From: Bdellovibrionales bacterium
GTDB taxonomy: Bacteria; Bdellovibrionota; UBA2361; JAGRAS01
Assembly (NCBI GenBank): GCA_020434465.1
Contig: JAGRAS010000128.1
Location: 1 to 5,456, forward strand
Length of the DNA stretch: 5,456 nt
Direction: 5' to 3'
The notes below the pieces were generated by a model, which worked only from the letters and a program-made list of their open reading frames with translations, did not search any database and was not told where the DNA came from. Below are positions 1 through 5,456 of the stretch, piece after piece. Made by a program: the position numbers and the translations under genes. Position 1 is the stretch's first letter. Each line of letters starts with the position of its first letter.

Positions 1-2372
1 TTAGTTTTTGCTTTTGTTTTTATTTTCTTAGCACCAATTAAAGCGATTTCGATAACTTCATCAATATGCTTTGCAGGATAGAAATTTAACTTTTTCCTTT
101 GCTCATCAGGGATATCAGCTAAATCTTTTTGGTTATCAAAAGGAATAATAATATCTTTAATTCCATACCTTAATGCGGCAAGAGCCTTTTCTTTTAAGCC
201 TCCGATAGGTAAAACAGTACCCCTAAGAGTTATCTCACCTGTCATTGCAACTTTTCTAGAAACTTTTTTACCGGACAAAGCAGAAACTAAAGCTGTAGCA
301 ATGGTAATTCCTGCAGAAGGGCCATCTTTTGGTGTAGCACCGCTTGGTACATGAATATGAATATCATGCTTACTTATAAAATTTAGATCTAATCCTAAAT
401 GCTTAGCATTCGCACGAGCATAAAATAAAGCAGCTTGCGCAGACTCCCGCATCACGTCACCAAGCGAACCAGTTAACATTAAGCTGCCCTTACCTTTCGC
501 AATCGAAGCTTCAACTGGCATAACTTCGCCACCAAAAACTGTCCAAGCTAAGCCTCGTGCCATACCAACTCGATCGGCATCATCTATTTCCTCAGGATCG
601 TATTTTGTTGTTCCAAGTTTTTGCTCAATAAAAGCGATATCAATATTTTTAGTAAATTTATCTGATTCAGCTAACTCACGAGCAATTTTTCTGGTGGCTG
701 AACCAATCTCTCTTTCTAAATTTCTAACCCCAGCTTCACGAGTATATCTTTCAATCAAAAAGCGTATAGCCTCTGTTTGAAATTTTATTGGCTTATCTTG
801 CAAGCCATTTTCCTCTAGCTGCCTAGGAATTAAATAGCGCTGACTTATTTTAATTTTTTCTTCTGTTGTATAGCTAGATATATAAATTACTTCTAAACGA
901 TCAAGTAATGCATCTGGGATCGTATCTATAGTATTAGCAGTGGCTACAAATAAAACAGAAGAAAGATCATATCCAACACTTAAATAATGATCGACAAAAT
1001 CTTTATTTTGCTCTGGATCTAAAACTTCAAGTAACGCAGATGCTGGGTCTCCTCTAAAATCTGCACCAACTTTATCCAATTCATCTAGCAGGAAAACTGG
1101 GTTAGAACTTCCCGCTTGTTTTAAACCTTGAATGATACGCCCAGGCAATGCTCCTACATAGGTTCTCCTGTGTCCCCTAATCTCTGCCTCATCTCTTACA
1201 CCACCAAGAGAAATTCTTACAAATTTTCTATTTAAAGCAGTAGCAATCGATCTGCCCAATGAAGTCTTTCCAACTCCCGGTGGGCCAACAAAACATAAAA
1301 TTGGACCTTTTGAGTTCTTTTTAAGCTTTCTAACACTTAGAAATTCCAAAATTCTATCTTTGGCTTTATCTAAACCAAAATGATCTTTATTTAGAACTTC
1401 TTCTGCTTTTTTAAGGCTTAAACGATCTTTTGTTTTAGCACTCCAAGGAAGATCATTAACCCATTCAAGATAAGTTCTAGTAATTGCATACTCACTGGAC
1501 TCAGCATGCATTCTCTCTAATCGCGACAACTGTCTATCTACTTCTTTCTTTGCCTGCTCTGGCAATTTCTTTTTCTCTAAAGATTCCTTTAAGGCTTCAA
1601 GATCTTCAGATGAGTCATCAGACTCTCCTAGTTCTTTTTGAATTTGCCTTAACTGCTCCTTTAAAAAAATTTCTTGCTGGCCTCTAAAGAGCTCGTCTCT
1701 TGCACGATTTCTCATTTCTTCAGCTACAACTAAGCGATGCAAATCATCCGAAATAATTTTATCACAAATATCTAGCCTTGAAATTGGATCTAATTCTTCT
1801 AATGCGGCCTGTGCTTCTTGGGGCTCAAGTTTATAATGAGCTAAAATTACATCTGCAAGTGCACCTGGGTCTTCCATATCTTCGCTAACAAGCAACATCT
1901 CCTCAGGCAAGTGTTCTTGCTGCACAAGCAATTGCAGATTTTCCCTAATTCTATCTATTGTTTTCTGTTGTTCTTCAGTTAACTCTACTTTTAGCACTGG
2001 TGGCACATCTTCTAACTCTGCCTCTAAAAAATCAGTCTTGGAATAGATTTTTTTAGCCGTTGCTCGAGTTAAGCCTTGAAGCAAAACTTTCAAATGCCCA
2101 TCAGGCATTTTTAATGTACGTACAATATTACAAACAACTCCAACCTGATAAAGATCTTCAATTTTAGGATTTTCTACATCTTCATCCTTTTGGGCGACAA
2201 CAAAAATTAAACTATCGCTATCCACAGCTTTTTCAATTGCATTGATAGTTAGATCTCTACCAACATGTAATGACATCATTACAGAAGGAAAAGCAACCAA
2301 GTCTCTTGCTGGTAATACTGGAAGTTTCTCTGGAATACTTATATCTTCGTTTTCGTTATCATCATTTTGCAT
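1..2372 (-). CDS. lon: ATP-dependent Lon protease (La), C-terminal end cut by window edge
   Basis: This is a cytoplasmic, homo-oligomeric AAA+ serine protease that unfolds and degrades damaged and regulatory proteins. Reading from the ATG at 2372 gives 790 whole codons with no stop before the edge. The E. coli enzyme has 784 residues, so only a few residues should be missing. The N-terminal substrate-binding domain begins at about residue 12 (LPVLPARDLVAFP). A charged helical segment follows at about 210-310. Walker A GPPGVGKTS lies at 363-371 (Lys369), Walker B FLLDE ends at Glu431, sensor Asn480 is in TAN, and the arginine finger in LLDR is Arg492. The protease domain has catalytic Ser686 in PKDGPSAG and Lys729 in GGLKEK. 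All motifs are in one frame, so there is no frameshift. The Shine-Dalgarno AAAAGG lies five bases before the ATG. It starts 13 bases after the upstream lipoprotein gene and is probably co-transcribed with it. No heat-shock promoter was seen directly upstream. Identity is secure. Confidence 0.98.
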   Translation of the reverse strand, partial: MQNDDNENEDISIPEKLPVLPARDLVAFPSVMMSLHVGRDLTINAIEKAVDSDSLIFVVAQKDEDVENPKIEDLYQVGVVCNIVRTLKMPDGHLKVLLQGLTRATAKKIYSKTDFLEAELEDVPPVLKVELTEEQQKTIDRIRENLQLLVQQEHLPEEMLLVSEDMEDPGALADVILAHYKLEPQEAQAALEELDPISRLDICDKIISDDLHRLVVAEEMRNRARDELFRGQQEIFLKEQLRQIQKELGESDDSSEDLEALKESLEKKKLPEQAKKEVDRQLSRLERMHAESSEYAITRTYLEWVNDLPWSAKTKDRLSLKKAEEVLNKDHFGLDKAKDRILEFLSVRKLKKNSKGPILCFVGPPGVGKTSLGRSIATALNRKFVRISLGGVRDEAEIRGHRRTYVGALPGRIIQGLKQAGSSNPVFLLDELDKVGADFRGDPASALLEVLDPEQNKDFVDHYLSVGYDLSSVLFVATANTIDTIPDALLDRLEVIYISSYTTEEKIKISQRYLIPRQLEENGLQDKPIKFQTEAIRFLIERYTREAGVRNLEREIGSATRKIARELAESDKFTKNIDIAFIEQKLGTTKYDPEEIDDADRVGMARGLAWTVFGGEVMPVEASIAKGKGSLMLTGSLGDVMRESAQAALFYARANAKHLGLDLNFISKHDIHIHVPSGATPKDGPSAGITIATALVSALSGKKVSRKVAMTGEITLRGTVLPIGGLKEKALAALRYGIKDIIIPFDNQKDLADIPDEQRKKLNFYPAKHIDEVIEIALIGAKKIKTKAKT

Positions 2373-2385
2373 ATTTACCTTTTAT

Positions 2386-4299
2386 TCAATAAGAAATTGG
2401 TTCAAGCTTGACTCCTTCATGAACTTTATAAAACGGCACTTCTTGTTCAGCTGAGATTGAAGCAGAAGGAGCATCAATAATTTCAGCAAGACCTTTTTTA
2501 GTTACTTCTACTACAGAAAATTTTCTATTTAAATTACCATTTGGATCTACAGTAATCTGACCAGTTAGACCTTCATACAAATCAATTCCTTCGATGGCTG
2601 CTTCAACACTTACATTATCGGCAACCGCTCGATCGACCGCTGCAAACATTAAAGTTGCTGCATCAAAACCCTGAGCCGCTAGAAAGTCAGGATCTTTTTT
2701 ATAAGTTCCCTTATATGCGTCAATAAACTGTTTAATTATTAAACGCTGGCTATTTACAAAAAATGGACTTACAAAAACTGCTCCATGTAATAAAGCAAGC
2801 GATCTATTAAGCTGCGTTGTGTTATCCCAACTTGCTGGCCCCAAAATTCTTATATTTTTTCTTTGCGACTCAGGAATATTTGTAACAAAAGCTGCGGCGT
2901 TCCTAATACTGTCTGGAATAAAAACTGCTTCAACATTTTGCTGCATTATATCATTAGCAGCCTTAATAAAGCTTGCAGTATCGTTTGGATAGAAGGCAGA
3001 GTCATAAAGTAAAGTTGCCCCATTGTCTCTAACAGCTTCTCTGAAAAAAGTTGCGTTCTCTATCCCAAGTTCATTTTGTGGATAAAGTAATGCAAATGAC
3101 TTAATACCTAAAACTCGACTTACAGTTTCAACTAAAGAATAAACTTGGGATTCTGTCGTTGGCCCAAGCCTAAACATCCCTCTTGCAAAAGCAAAATCAC
3201 TTTTTTTAGAAAAAGAAATTATTGGCGCGCCAGATCCAGCAAGGGATCTTCCAACTTCAGCAGAAGGTTCTGCCAGTAAGGGGCCAAGAAATACAGCTGT
3301 ACTATTTACTGTTAGTAATTCACGAGCTCCAACCGCAGCAGTAACTGCATCACCTTTTGTATCCTTTGCAATTAATGAAACCCCGCTATTAGCTCCTCGA
3401 GCTTTCTCAGCTATTTTGATTCCGTTTAGAGTATTCTTACCAAGTGCTGAATACTTTCCGCTTAGAGGTAACAGAACTCCGATATTTGTTAATTGGCCGC
3501 TTCTAACTTGCGGAATACTTGCATGTGACTCAAAGCCAATTCCTTCTTCCCAAAATGGTTCTATTTTTTTAGCTGGTTGAGGATTGTATGCAAGATGAGA
3601 CCGTCGTCGTCTTTCTTGACCAATTAAGTTTGAAACGAAGCTATCAGTGTTCCATGCTGGATCCAGTTTTTGAAAATCTTGATCAGACAATGACTTTAGC
3701 AGCATTTTCAATCCACGTGATGAAGCTTCAGCAATTCCTCCCCTGCCAGCTTCAAGCCTATTAGTCCGTGAAAACCAGGCTAAGCTCTGTTCAACATCTC
3801 CATTTCTTCCATAGGAATAAGCAAACAAAAGAGAAAACCTTGAATCAACGTCTTCAACAATCTTTCCAGAACTTTTAAAGTAATTGCTTAATGTTTTAAG
3901 CGCATCACTAGGTTTATCAAGACTTAGTTCAACACCAGCAGTTCTAATTGCTAAAGCTTCTGACTCTTGAGGACTTAATTTTGTTTTCAAAGCTTTTTTA
4001 TATAAATCCAGGGCAGTAGTTCTTTGTTCGTTCCTTAAATATTCATCAGCTTGAACCATTGTTGCGCTTGTTAGATTCAAACCTTGCATGTCACGTCCAA
4101 ATGGCCAAGTTTCCCAAGGCATTCGCTTTGCAACTGCAATCTTTGTTGGACTCAATGGAGCTCTGTCAGCAGGTCTTAAGTCAGTTCGTGATGGAATAGA
4201 ATCATAGCGATCATTTGTTTCATAAATATATGGAATTGAACTACATGAAACAAAAAAAGATAAAAAAATTATAAGGAGTGTCTTAAAACTTCGTGCCAT
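2386..4299 (-). CDS. Penicillin-binding-protein activator-like lipoprotein (LpoA/LppC-type, type-1 periplasmic-binding fold)
   Basis: This is a 637-residue predicted outer-membrane lipoprotein. Residues 1-18 form a lipoprotein signal peptide (Lys6 followed by a hydrophobic run LLIIFLSFF). The lipobox FVSC puts the lipidated Cys at 19, and Ser at +2 argues against inner-membrane retention. Residues about 75-230 are alpha-helical, with paired-helix patterns such as ALDLYKKAL and ALKTLSNYF, suggesting TPR-like repeats. A linker leads to a type-1 periplasmic-binding-protein domain at about 271-610 (starts NIGVLLPLSGKYSALG; later ALLYPQNELG and FDAATLMFAAVDRA). This two-part layout is that of the LpoA/LppC family, whose E. 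coli member activates PBP1A from the outer membrane. The same fold also serves amino-acid ABC-transporter receptors, but the N-terminal helical half and the absence of transporter genes favour the activator reading. The ATG at 4299 has AAGG seven bases upstream. The gene ends in TGA 13 bases before lon. Its exact partner PBP is not shown here. Confidence 0.85.
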   Translation of the reverse strand: MARSFKTLLIIFLSFFVSCSSIPYIYETNDRYDSIPSRTDLRPADRAPLSPTKIAVAKRMPWETWPFGRDMQGLNLTSATMVQADEYLRNEQRTTALDLYKKALKTKLSPQESEALAIRTAGVELSLDKPSDALKTLSNYFKSSGKIVEDVDSRFSLLFAYSYGRNGDVEQSLAWFSRTNRLEAGRGGIAEASSRGLKMLLKSLSDQDFQKLDPAWNTDSFVSNLIGQERRRRSHLAYNPQPAKKIEPFWEEGIGFESHASIPQVRSGQLTNIGVLLPLSGKYSALGKNTLNGIKIAEKARGANSGVSLIAKDTKGDAVTAAVGARELLTVNSTAVFLGPLLAEPSAEVGRSLAGSGAPIISFSKKSDFAFARGMFRLGPTTESQVYSLVETVSRVLGIKSFALLYPQNELGIENATFFREAVRDNGATLLYDSAFYPNDTASFIKAANDIMQQNVEAVFIPDSIRNAAAFVTNIPESQRKNIRILGPASWDNTTQLNRSLALLHGAVFVSPFFVNSQRLIIKQFIDAYKGTYKKDPDFLAAQGFDAATLMFAAVDRAVADNVSVEAAIEGIDLYEGLTGQITVDPNGNLNRKFSVVEVTKKGLAEIIDAPSASISAEQEVPFYKVHEGVKLEPISY

Positions 4300-4357
4300 T
4301 AATTAACCTTGTGCCTCAATTTAATATGAAGCAAAACATATTTCTTTCTATTTTATT

Positions 4358-4374
4358 AGATGAATAATTCATCT
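4358..4374. promoter_or_regulatory. 17-bp palindrome upstream of the lipoprotein gene (operator candidate)
   Basis: AGATGAAT and ATTCATCT form a perfect 8-bp inverted repeat around a single central A. The element lies 59 bases upstream of the lipoprotein start codon, where a promoter or operator of the minus-strand operon would sit. Symmetry with an odd centre fits a dimeric repressor site. On the plus strand it is followed by a run of five T, so it could also act as a weak plus-strand hairpin, but the stem has only three G-C pairs. No regulator family is assigned. Confidence 0.35.
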
Positions 4375-4529
4375 TTTTGATTGCATAAACCGCTGTTATA
4401 TTTAATAAAAACCCTTTGGAACTCGCTTGATATTTATTCATTAAATACAGCAAGTTAAGATAGTGAGAATAAATTCCACACATTCAGACATAGGCCTCTT
4501 ACTAAATTTGAAGGTTTACAAAATTTCAC

Positions 4530-4558
4530 TTGCTTATTTATAATAGTAATACTATACT
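4530..4558 (+). promoter_or_regulatory. Sigma-70-like promoter candidate, plus strand
   Basis: TTGCTT (4530..4535) and TATACT (4553..4558) are separated by exactly 17 bases. The -10 matches the consensus at five of six bases, the -35 at three of six. A transcript would start near 4565 and read rightwards through the structured region to the gene at 4958, giving a leader of roughly 390 bases. An inverted pair ATAGTA/TACTAT (4543..4548 and 4550..4555) overlaps the -10, and another ATAGTA follows at 4564..4569, so an operator overlapping the promoter is possible. In sequence this AT-rich, such matches also arise by chance. Confidence 0.35.
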
Positions 4559-4587
4559 AATTAATAGTACATCTATAACTGATGGGG

Positions 4588-4620
4588 TTAAGGCATTTTA
4601 ATCTTTTATCATGCCTTTAA
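4588..4620 (+). repeat. Hairpin: 7-bp stem (9 bp with one bulge), 14-base loop
   Basis: AAGGCAT (4590..4596) pairs perfectly with ATGCCTT (4611..4617). Allowing a bulged T at 4618 adds two T-A pairs. No T-run of terminator type follows directly. It is the first of a series of hairpins in the presumed leader of the plus-strand gene. Confidence 0.4.
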
Positions 4621-4631
4621 AGCGTAACAGC

Positions 4632-4636
4632 AGGGG
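4632..4636 (+). promoter_or_regulatory. Strong ribosome-binding site for a 13-codon frame
   Basis: AGGGG lies nine bases before an ATG at 4646. It is the strongest Shine-Dalgarno-like match in the intergenic region, yet it serves only a very short reading frame. This is why the frame is listed as a possible leader peptide. Confidence 0.35.
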
Positions 4637-4639
4637 TGG

Positions 4640-4660
4640 ATTGTGATGCACGATTACAAT
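4640..4660 (+). repeat. Hairpin over the start of the short frame: 8-bp stem, 5-base loop
   Basis: ATTGTGAT (4640..4647) pairs with ATTACAAT (4653..4660), with one G.U pair when read as plus-strand RNA. The start codon of the 13-codon frame (4646..4648) lies at the top of the stem while its Shine-Dalgarno is just outside. Folding could therefore limit initiation. Confidence 0.4.
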
Positions 4661-4687
4661 TTCATCTGGGTAATTTGTTTCTTCTAG
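4646..4687 (+). CDS. Possible 13-residue leader peptide or small membrane peptide
   Basis: ATG at 4646 opens a frame MHDYNFIWVICFF ending in TAG (4685..4687), with AGGGG nine bases upstream. The second half is hydrophobic and aromatic-rich (Tyr, Phe x3, Trp). A long AT-rich hairpin begins eight bases after the stop. The order of ribosome-binding site, very short frame, then hairpin upstream of a gene resembles attenuation or translational leader peptides. There is no run of one amino acid that would name an effector. It could well be a chance frame, since 13 codons is too short for coding statistics. Confidence 0.22.
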   Translation: MHDYNFIWVICFF

Positions 4688-4694
4688 TTGATAT

Positions 4695-4740
4695 TAGATT
4701 AGAAATTAGAAAAATATGATTTTTTTTAATTTCTAGTTTA
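4695..4740 (+). repeat. Long AT-rich hairpin: 20-bp stem, 6-base loop
   Basis: Left arm 4695..4714 pairs with right arm 4721..4740. Seventeen pairs are Watson-Crick and three are wobble (4697-4738, 4699-4736, 4709-4726). As plus-strand RNA all three wobbles are G.U; on the minus strand they would be C/A mismatches, so folding favours a plus-strand transcript. The stem includes an A5/T5 block next to the loop. It is too AT-rich, and lacks the trailing T-run, for a standard intrinsic terminator. Confidence 0.5.
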
Positions 4741-4759
4741 CATATCGAGTAGAGTGCAT

Positions 4760-4771
4760 CTTTTTAAAAAG
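4760..4771. repeat. 12-bp perfect palindrome CTTTTTAAAAAG
   Basis: This is a perfect palindrome of A/T runs capped by C and G, directly followed by GTTTTT. A-tract and T-tract runs like this bend DNA, so it may be structural. In sequence this AT-rich it may also be chance. Confidence 0.4.
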
Positions 4772-4794
4772 GTTTTTACTTATCTCTGCATTTA

Positions 4795-4877
4795 CTAAGT
4801 ATGCGCATTCGATTCGAATAATCAAATCAATATAAAACTTTAAGATACGATTACTGGAACCGAATGCGCTAGCTGAG
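4795..4877 (+). repeat. Inverted repeat with 9-bp perfect arms (GCGCATTCG / CGAATGCGC) bracketing 49 bases
   Basis: Perfect arms lie at 4803..4811 and 4861..4869. Beyond a 2x2 internal mismatch the pairing resumes (4795..4800 with 4872..4877), with one mismatch and one G.U pair read as plus-strand RNA. The enclosed 49 bases are AT-rich and contain TATAAA at 4831. The right arm sits where base composition changes from AT-rich to GC-richer. It could be a long-range RNA stem in the leader, a protein-binding or recombination site, or the boundary of an inserted segment. Confidence 0.5.
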
Positions 4878-4891
4878 TAGGCAAGTGCATT

Positions 4892-4906
4892 TTGGTGTAA
4901 CACCAA
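4892..4906. repeat. Short inverted repeat TTGGTGT-A-ACACCAA
   Basis: Seven-base perfect arms surround one central A, 52 bases before the ATG of the membrane gene. As DNA it fits an operator half-site pair. As RNA it would fold with a slightly larger loop and could affect access to the ribosome-binding region. No regulator is assigned. Confidence 0.4.
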
Positions 4907-4957
4907 CTTCTCCTGAGAAATCGGGCAAACAAGAAGTTAAAGGTGTGGATTAAAACC

Positions 4958-5368
4958 ATGGCTAAGTACCACCGTGTTGCAGACGGCGACTGGTGGGGTG
5001 GAGAAGTCCACACCACCATCTACAACTTCTGCATGGCGATCGTAGCCGTTGTCGTGGCAGAAACCCAGGGATTCAAAGTACTCCCTGCTGCCATCGTTGG
5101 AGCCGCAGCGCTTTCTCTCCAGTGGGGAGTCAGCACCGTTCGTTACTGGACGGGGCGGCGAGAACACATTGAAGCCCACCTCAAGACAGACTGGGTGTGG
5201 CTTCTGCTGATTGTAATGGTCAGCACTTTCTGGTTCGCAATCGCAAAGCGATCGGGCAGGGACTGGGTCATGCCGACTCAGATTCTTGCCCATGGTCTGG
5301 TCACCTTCGTAAGTGGCTCGTTTGCCTTTGGCTTTGTCCGAGGCAAGATCGTGCACTTCGAAGACTGA
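4958..5368 (+). CDS. Unrecognised small integral membrane protein, about four membrane segments
   Basis: I do not recognise the family. From the ATG at 4958 the product has 136 residues. A polar start (MAKYHRVADGDWWGGE) is followed by hydrophobic stretches at about 21-35, 41-58, 78-97 and 104-128. Between segments two and three is a charged, Trp-containing loop (YWTGRREHIEAHLKTDW), and the C-terminus is charged. No catalytic motif, signal peptidase site or metal-binding cluster is evident. A holin-like or accessory membrane role is possible but unsupported. The start is uncertain: GTG at 4943 in the same frame adds five residues and has AAGAAG six bases upstream, while the chosen ATG has only a weak GGA at good distance. 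Codons favour G/C at the third position, and 34 of 60 bases in 4981..5040 are G/C, unlike the AT-rich genes to the left. That suggests transfer from another genome, or a sequence junction. It is preceded by a long, hairpin-rich leader. Confidence 0.7.
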   Translation: MAKYHRVADGDWWGGEVHTTIYNFCMAIVAVVVAETQGFKVLPAAIVGAAALSLQWGVSTVRYWTGRREHIEAHLKTDWVWLLLIVMVSTFWFAIAKRSGRDWVMPTQILAHGLVTFVSGSFAFGFVRGKIVHFED

Positions 5369-5382
5369 CCATCAGGGCGGTA

Positions 5383-5414
5383 AAGCCGAGCGGAAATGCA
5401 ACTCCGCTCGGCTT
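5383..5414 (+). terminator. Perfect 12-bp hairpin after the membrane gene (terminator-like, no U-run)
   Basis: AAGCCGAGCGGA (5383..5394) and TCCGCTCGGCTT (5403..5414) form a perfect GC-rich stem with an 8-base loop, 14 bases after the stop codon. The position fits a transcription terminator or an mRNA 3'-end stabiliser. No T-run follows (AGGCCAAAAA comes next), so it is not a canonical intrinsic terminator. Composition falls back to AT-rich a few bases later. Confidence 0.6.
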
Positions 5415-5456
5415 AGGCCAAAAATGGAATCCACAAATACAAATGTAACTTGCAAT
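5415..5456. other. AT-rich tail, nothing recognised
   Basis: After the hairpin the last stretch drops to about one third G/C. I see no start codon with a ribosome-binding site, no promoter and no repeat that I can support before the window ends. Confidence 0.6.

Larger units (their letters stand above)
4300..4957. other. Divergent intergenic region, AT-rich, mostly non-coding
   Basis: This stretch of about 650 bases separates the minus-strand lipoprotein-lon pair from the plus-strand membrane gene. No open frame of convincing length lies in it. It is very AT-rich in the middle (10 G/C in 4681..4740, by count). G+C rises from about 4861, ahead of the plus-strand gene. Positions 4300..4440 should hold the promoter of the minus-strand operon, but I could not pick a convincing -35/-10 pair there. 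Positions 4440..4525 show nothing I can name. Positions 4530..4957 contain a plus-strand promoter-like element, short reading frames and several hairpins, each listed separately. Confidence 0.8.

Noticed and set aside
1484..1687. Plus-strand open frame of 67 codons inside lon
   Set aside because: It lies entirely opposite the well-supported lon coding region. Its hydrophobic look is a by-product of antisense reading of charged helices.
2242..2454. Plus-strand open frame of 70 codons across the lipoprotein-lon junction
   Set aside because: It is antisense to the ends of two firm genes, with no ribosome-binding site or recognisable product.
4582..4620. 12-codon frame starting at ATG 4582
   Set aside because: It has no Shine-Dalgarno before the ATG and lies mostly within a hairpin, so there is no reason to call it coding.
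4582..4630. Integron attC-like site (GTTAAGG ... GCGTAAC)
   Set aside because: The core order is reversed relative to attC (AAC should come before GTT), the GTTRRRY consensus is not met, and no integrase or second site is present.
4631..4680. Resemblance to a thiamine pyrophosphate riboswitch (AGGGGTG, then ATCTGGGTAAT)
   Set aside because: The conserved CTGAGA and GAACCTGA elements are missing between these, the spacing is far too short, and the downstream gene is not recognisable as a thiamine gene. A CTGAGA at 4913 is far away and on the wrong side.
4861..4940. tRNA-like look (GCTAGCTGAGTAGGCAAGTGC followed by a stem-loop)
   Set aside because: The anticodon-type loop lacks the conserved T before the anticodon, no T-arm with GGTTCGA follows, and the ends do not pair as an acceptor stem.
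4937..5356. Minus-strand open frame of 139 codons opposite the membrane gene
   Set aside because: Its product is low in hydrophobic pattern and rich in Pro, His, Cys and Asp, with no recognisable domain. It is the antisense shadow of the GC-richer plus-strand gene, whose product has clear membrane segments.
5197..5448. Plus-strand open frame of 83 codons in another frame
   Set aside because: It overlaps the membrane gene out of frame, runs through the hairpin at 5383..5414, and has no ribosome-binding site or recognisable product.

Overview
The window reads as a piece of an AT-rich Gram-negative bacterial chromosome, probably of proteobacterial or deltaproteobacterial grade. The evidence is a lipoprotein of the penicillin-binding-protein activator (LpoA/LppC-like) type beside a bacterial-type Lon protease. 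I cannot place it to genus. The left four fifths (1..4299) is two tightly packed genes on the minus strand. The right end (about 4860..5420) is visibly richer in G+C and carries one unrecognised membrane-protein gene on the plus strand.

Layout. (a) 1..2372, minus strand: ATP-dependent Lon protease, essentially complete but open at the left edge, with all catalytic residues intact. (b) 2386..4299, minus strand: a 637-residue lipoprotein with a helical, possibly TPR-like front half and a type-1 periplasmic-binding-protein fold behind. It ends 13 bases before lon and very likely shares its transcript, so an envelope-biogenesis lipoprotein and a cytoplasmic quality-control protease would be expressed together. 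(c) 4300..4957: a gene-poor divergent region of about 650 bases. It holds the presumed upstream control region of the lipoprotein-lon pair on one side. On the other side is a plus-strand stretch with a promoter-like element, a 13-codon reading frame with a good Shine-Dalgarno sequence, and several hairpins whose non-Watson-Crick pairs are all G.U when read as plus-strand RNA. (d) 4958..5368, plus strand: a 136-residue protein with about four membrane segments, family not recognised. (e) 5369..5456: a perfect 12-bp hairpin after that gene, then a return to AT-rich sequence.

The two left genes are ordinary housekeeping functions in an operon. The right side deserves attention: a compositionally foreign membrane gene sits behind a long, apparently structured leader with a possible leader peptide. 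This is either a regulated acquired gene or a sequence junction (transfer or assembly artefact), and the sequence alone does not decide between them. I see no transposase, integrase, CRISPR array, tRNA or rRNA.
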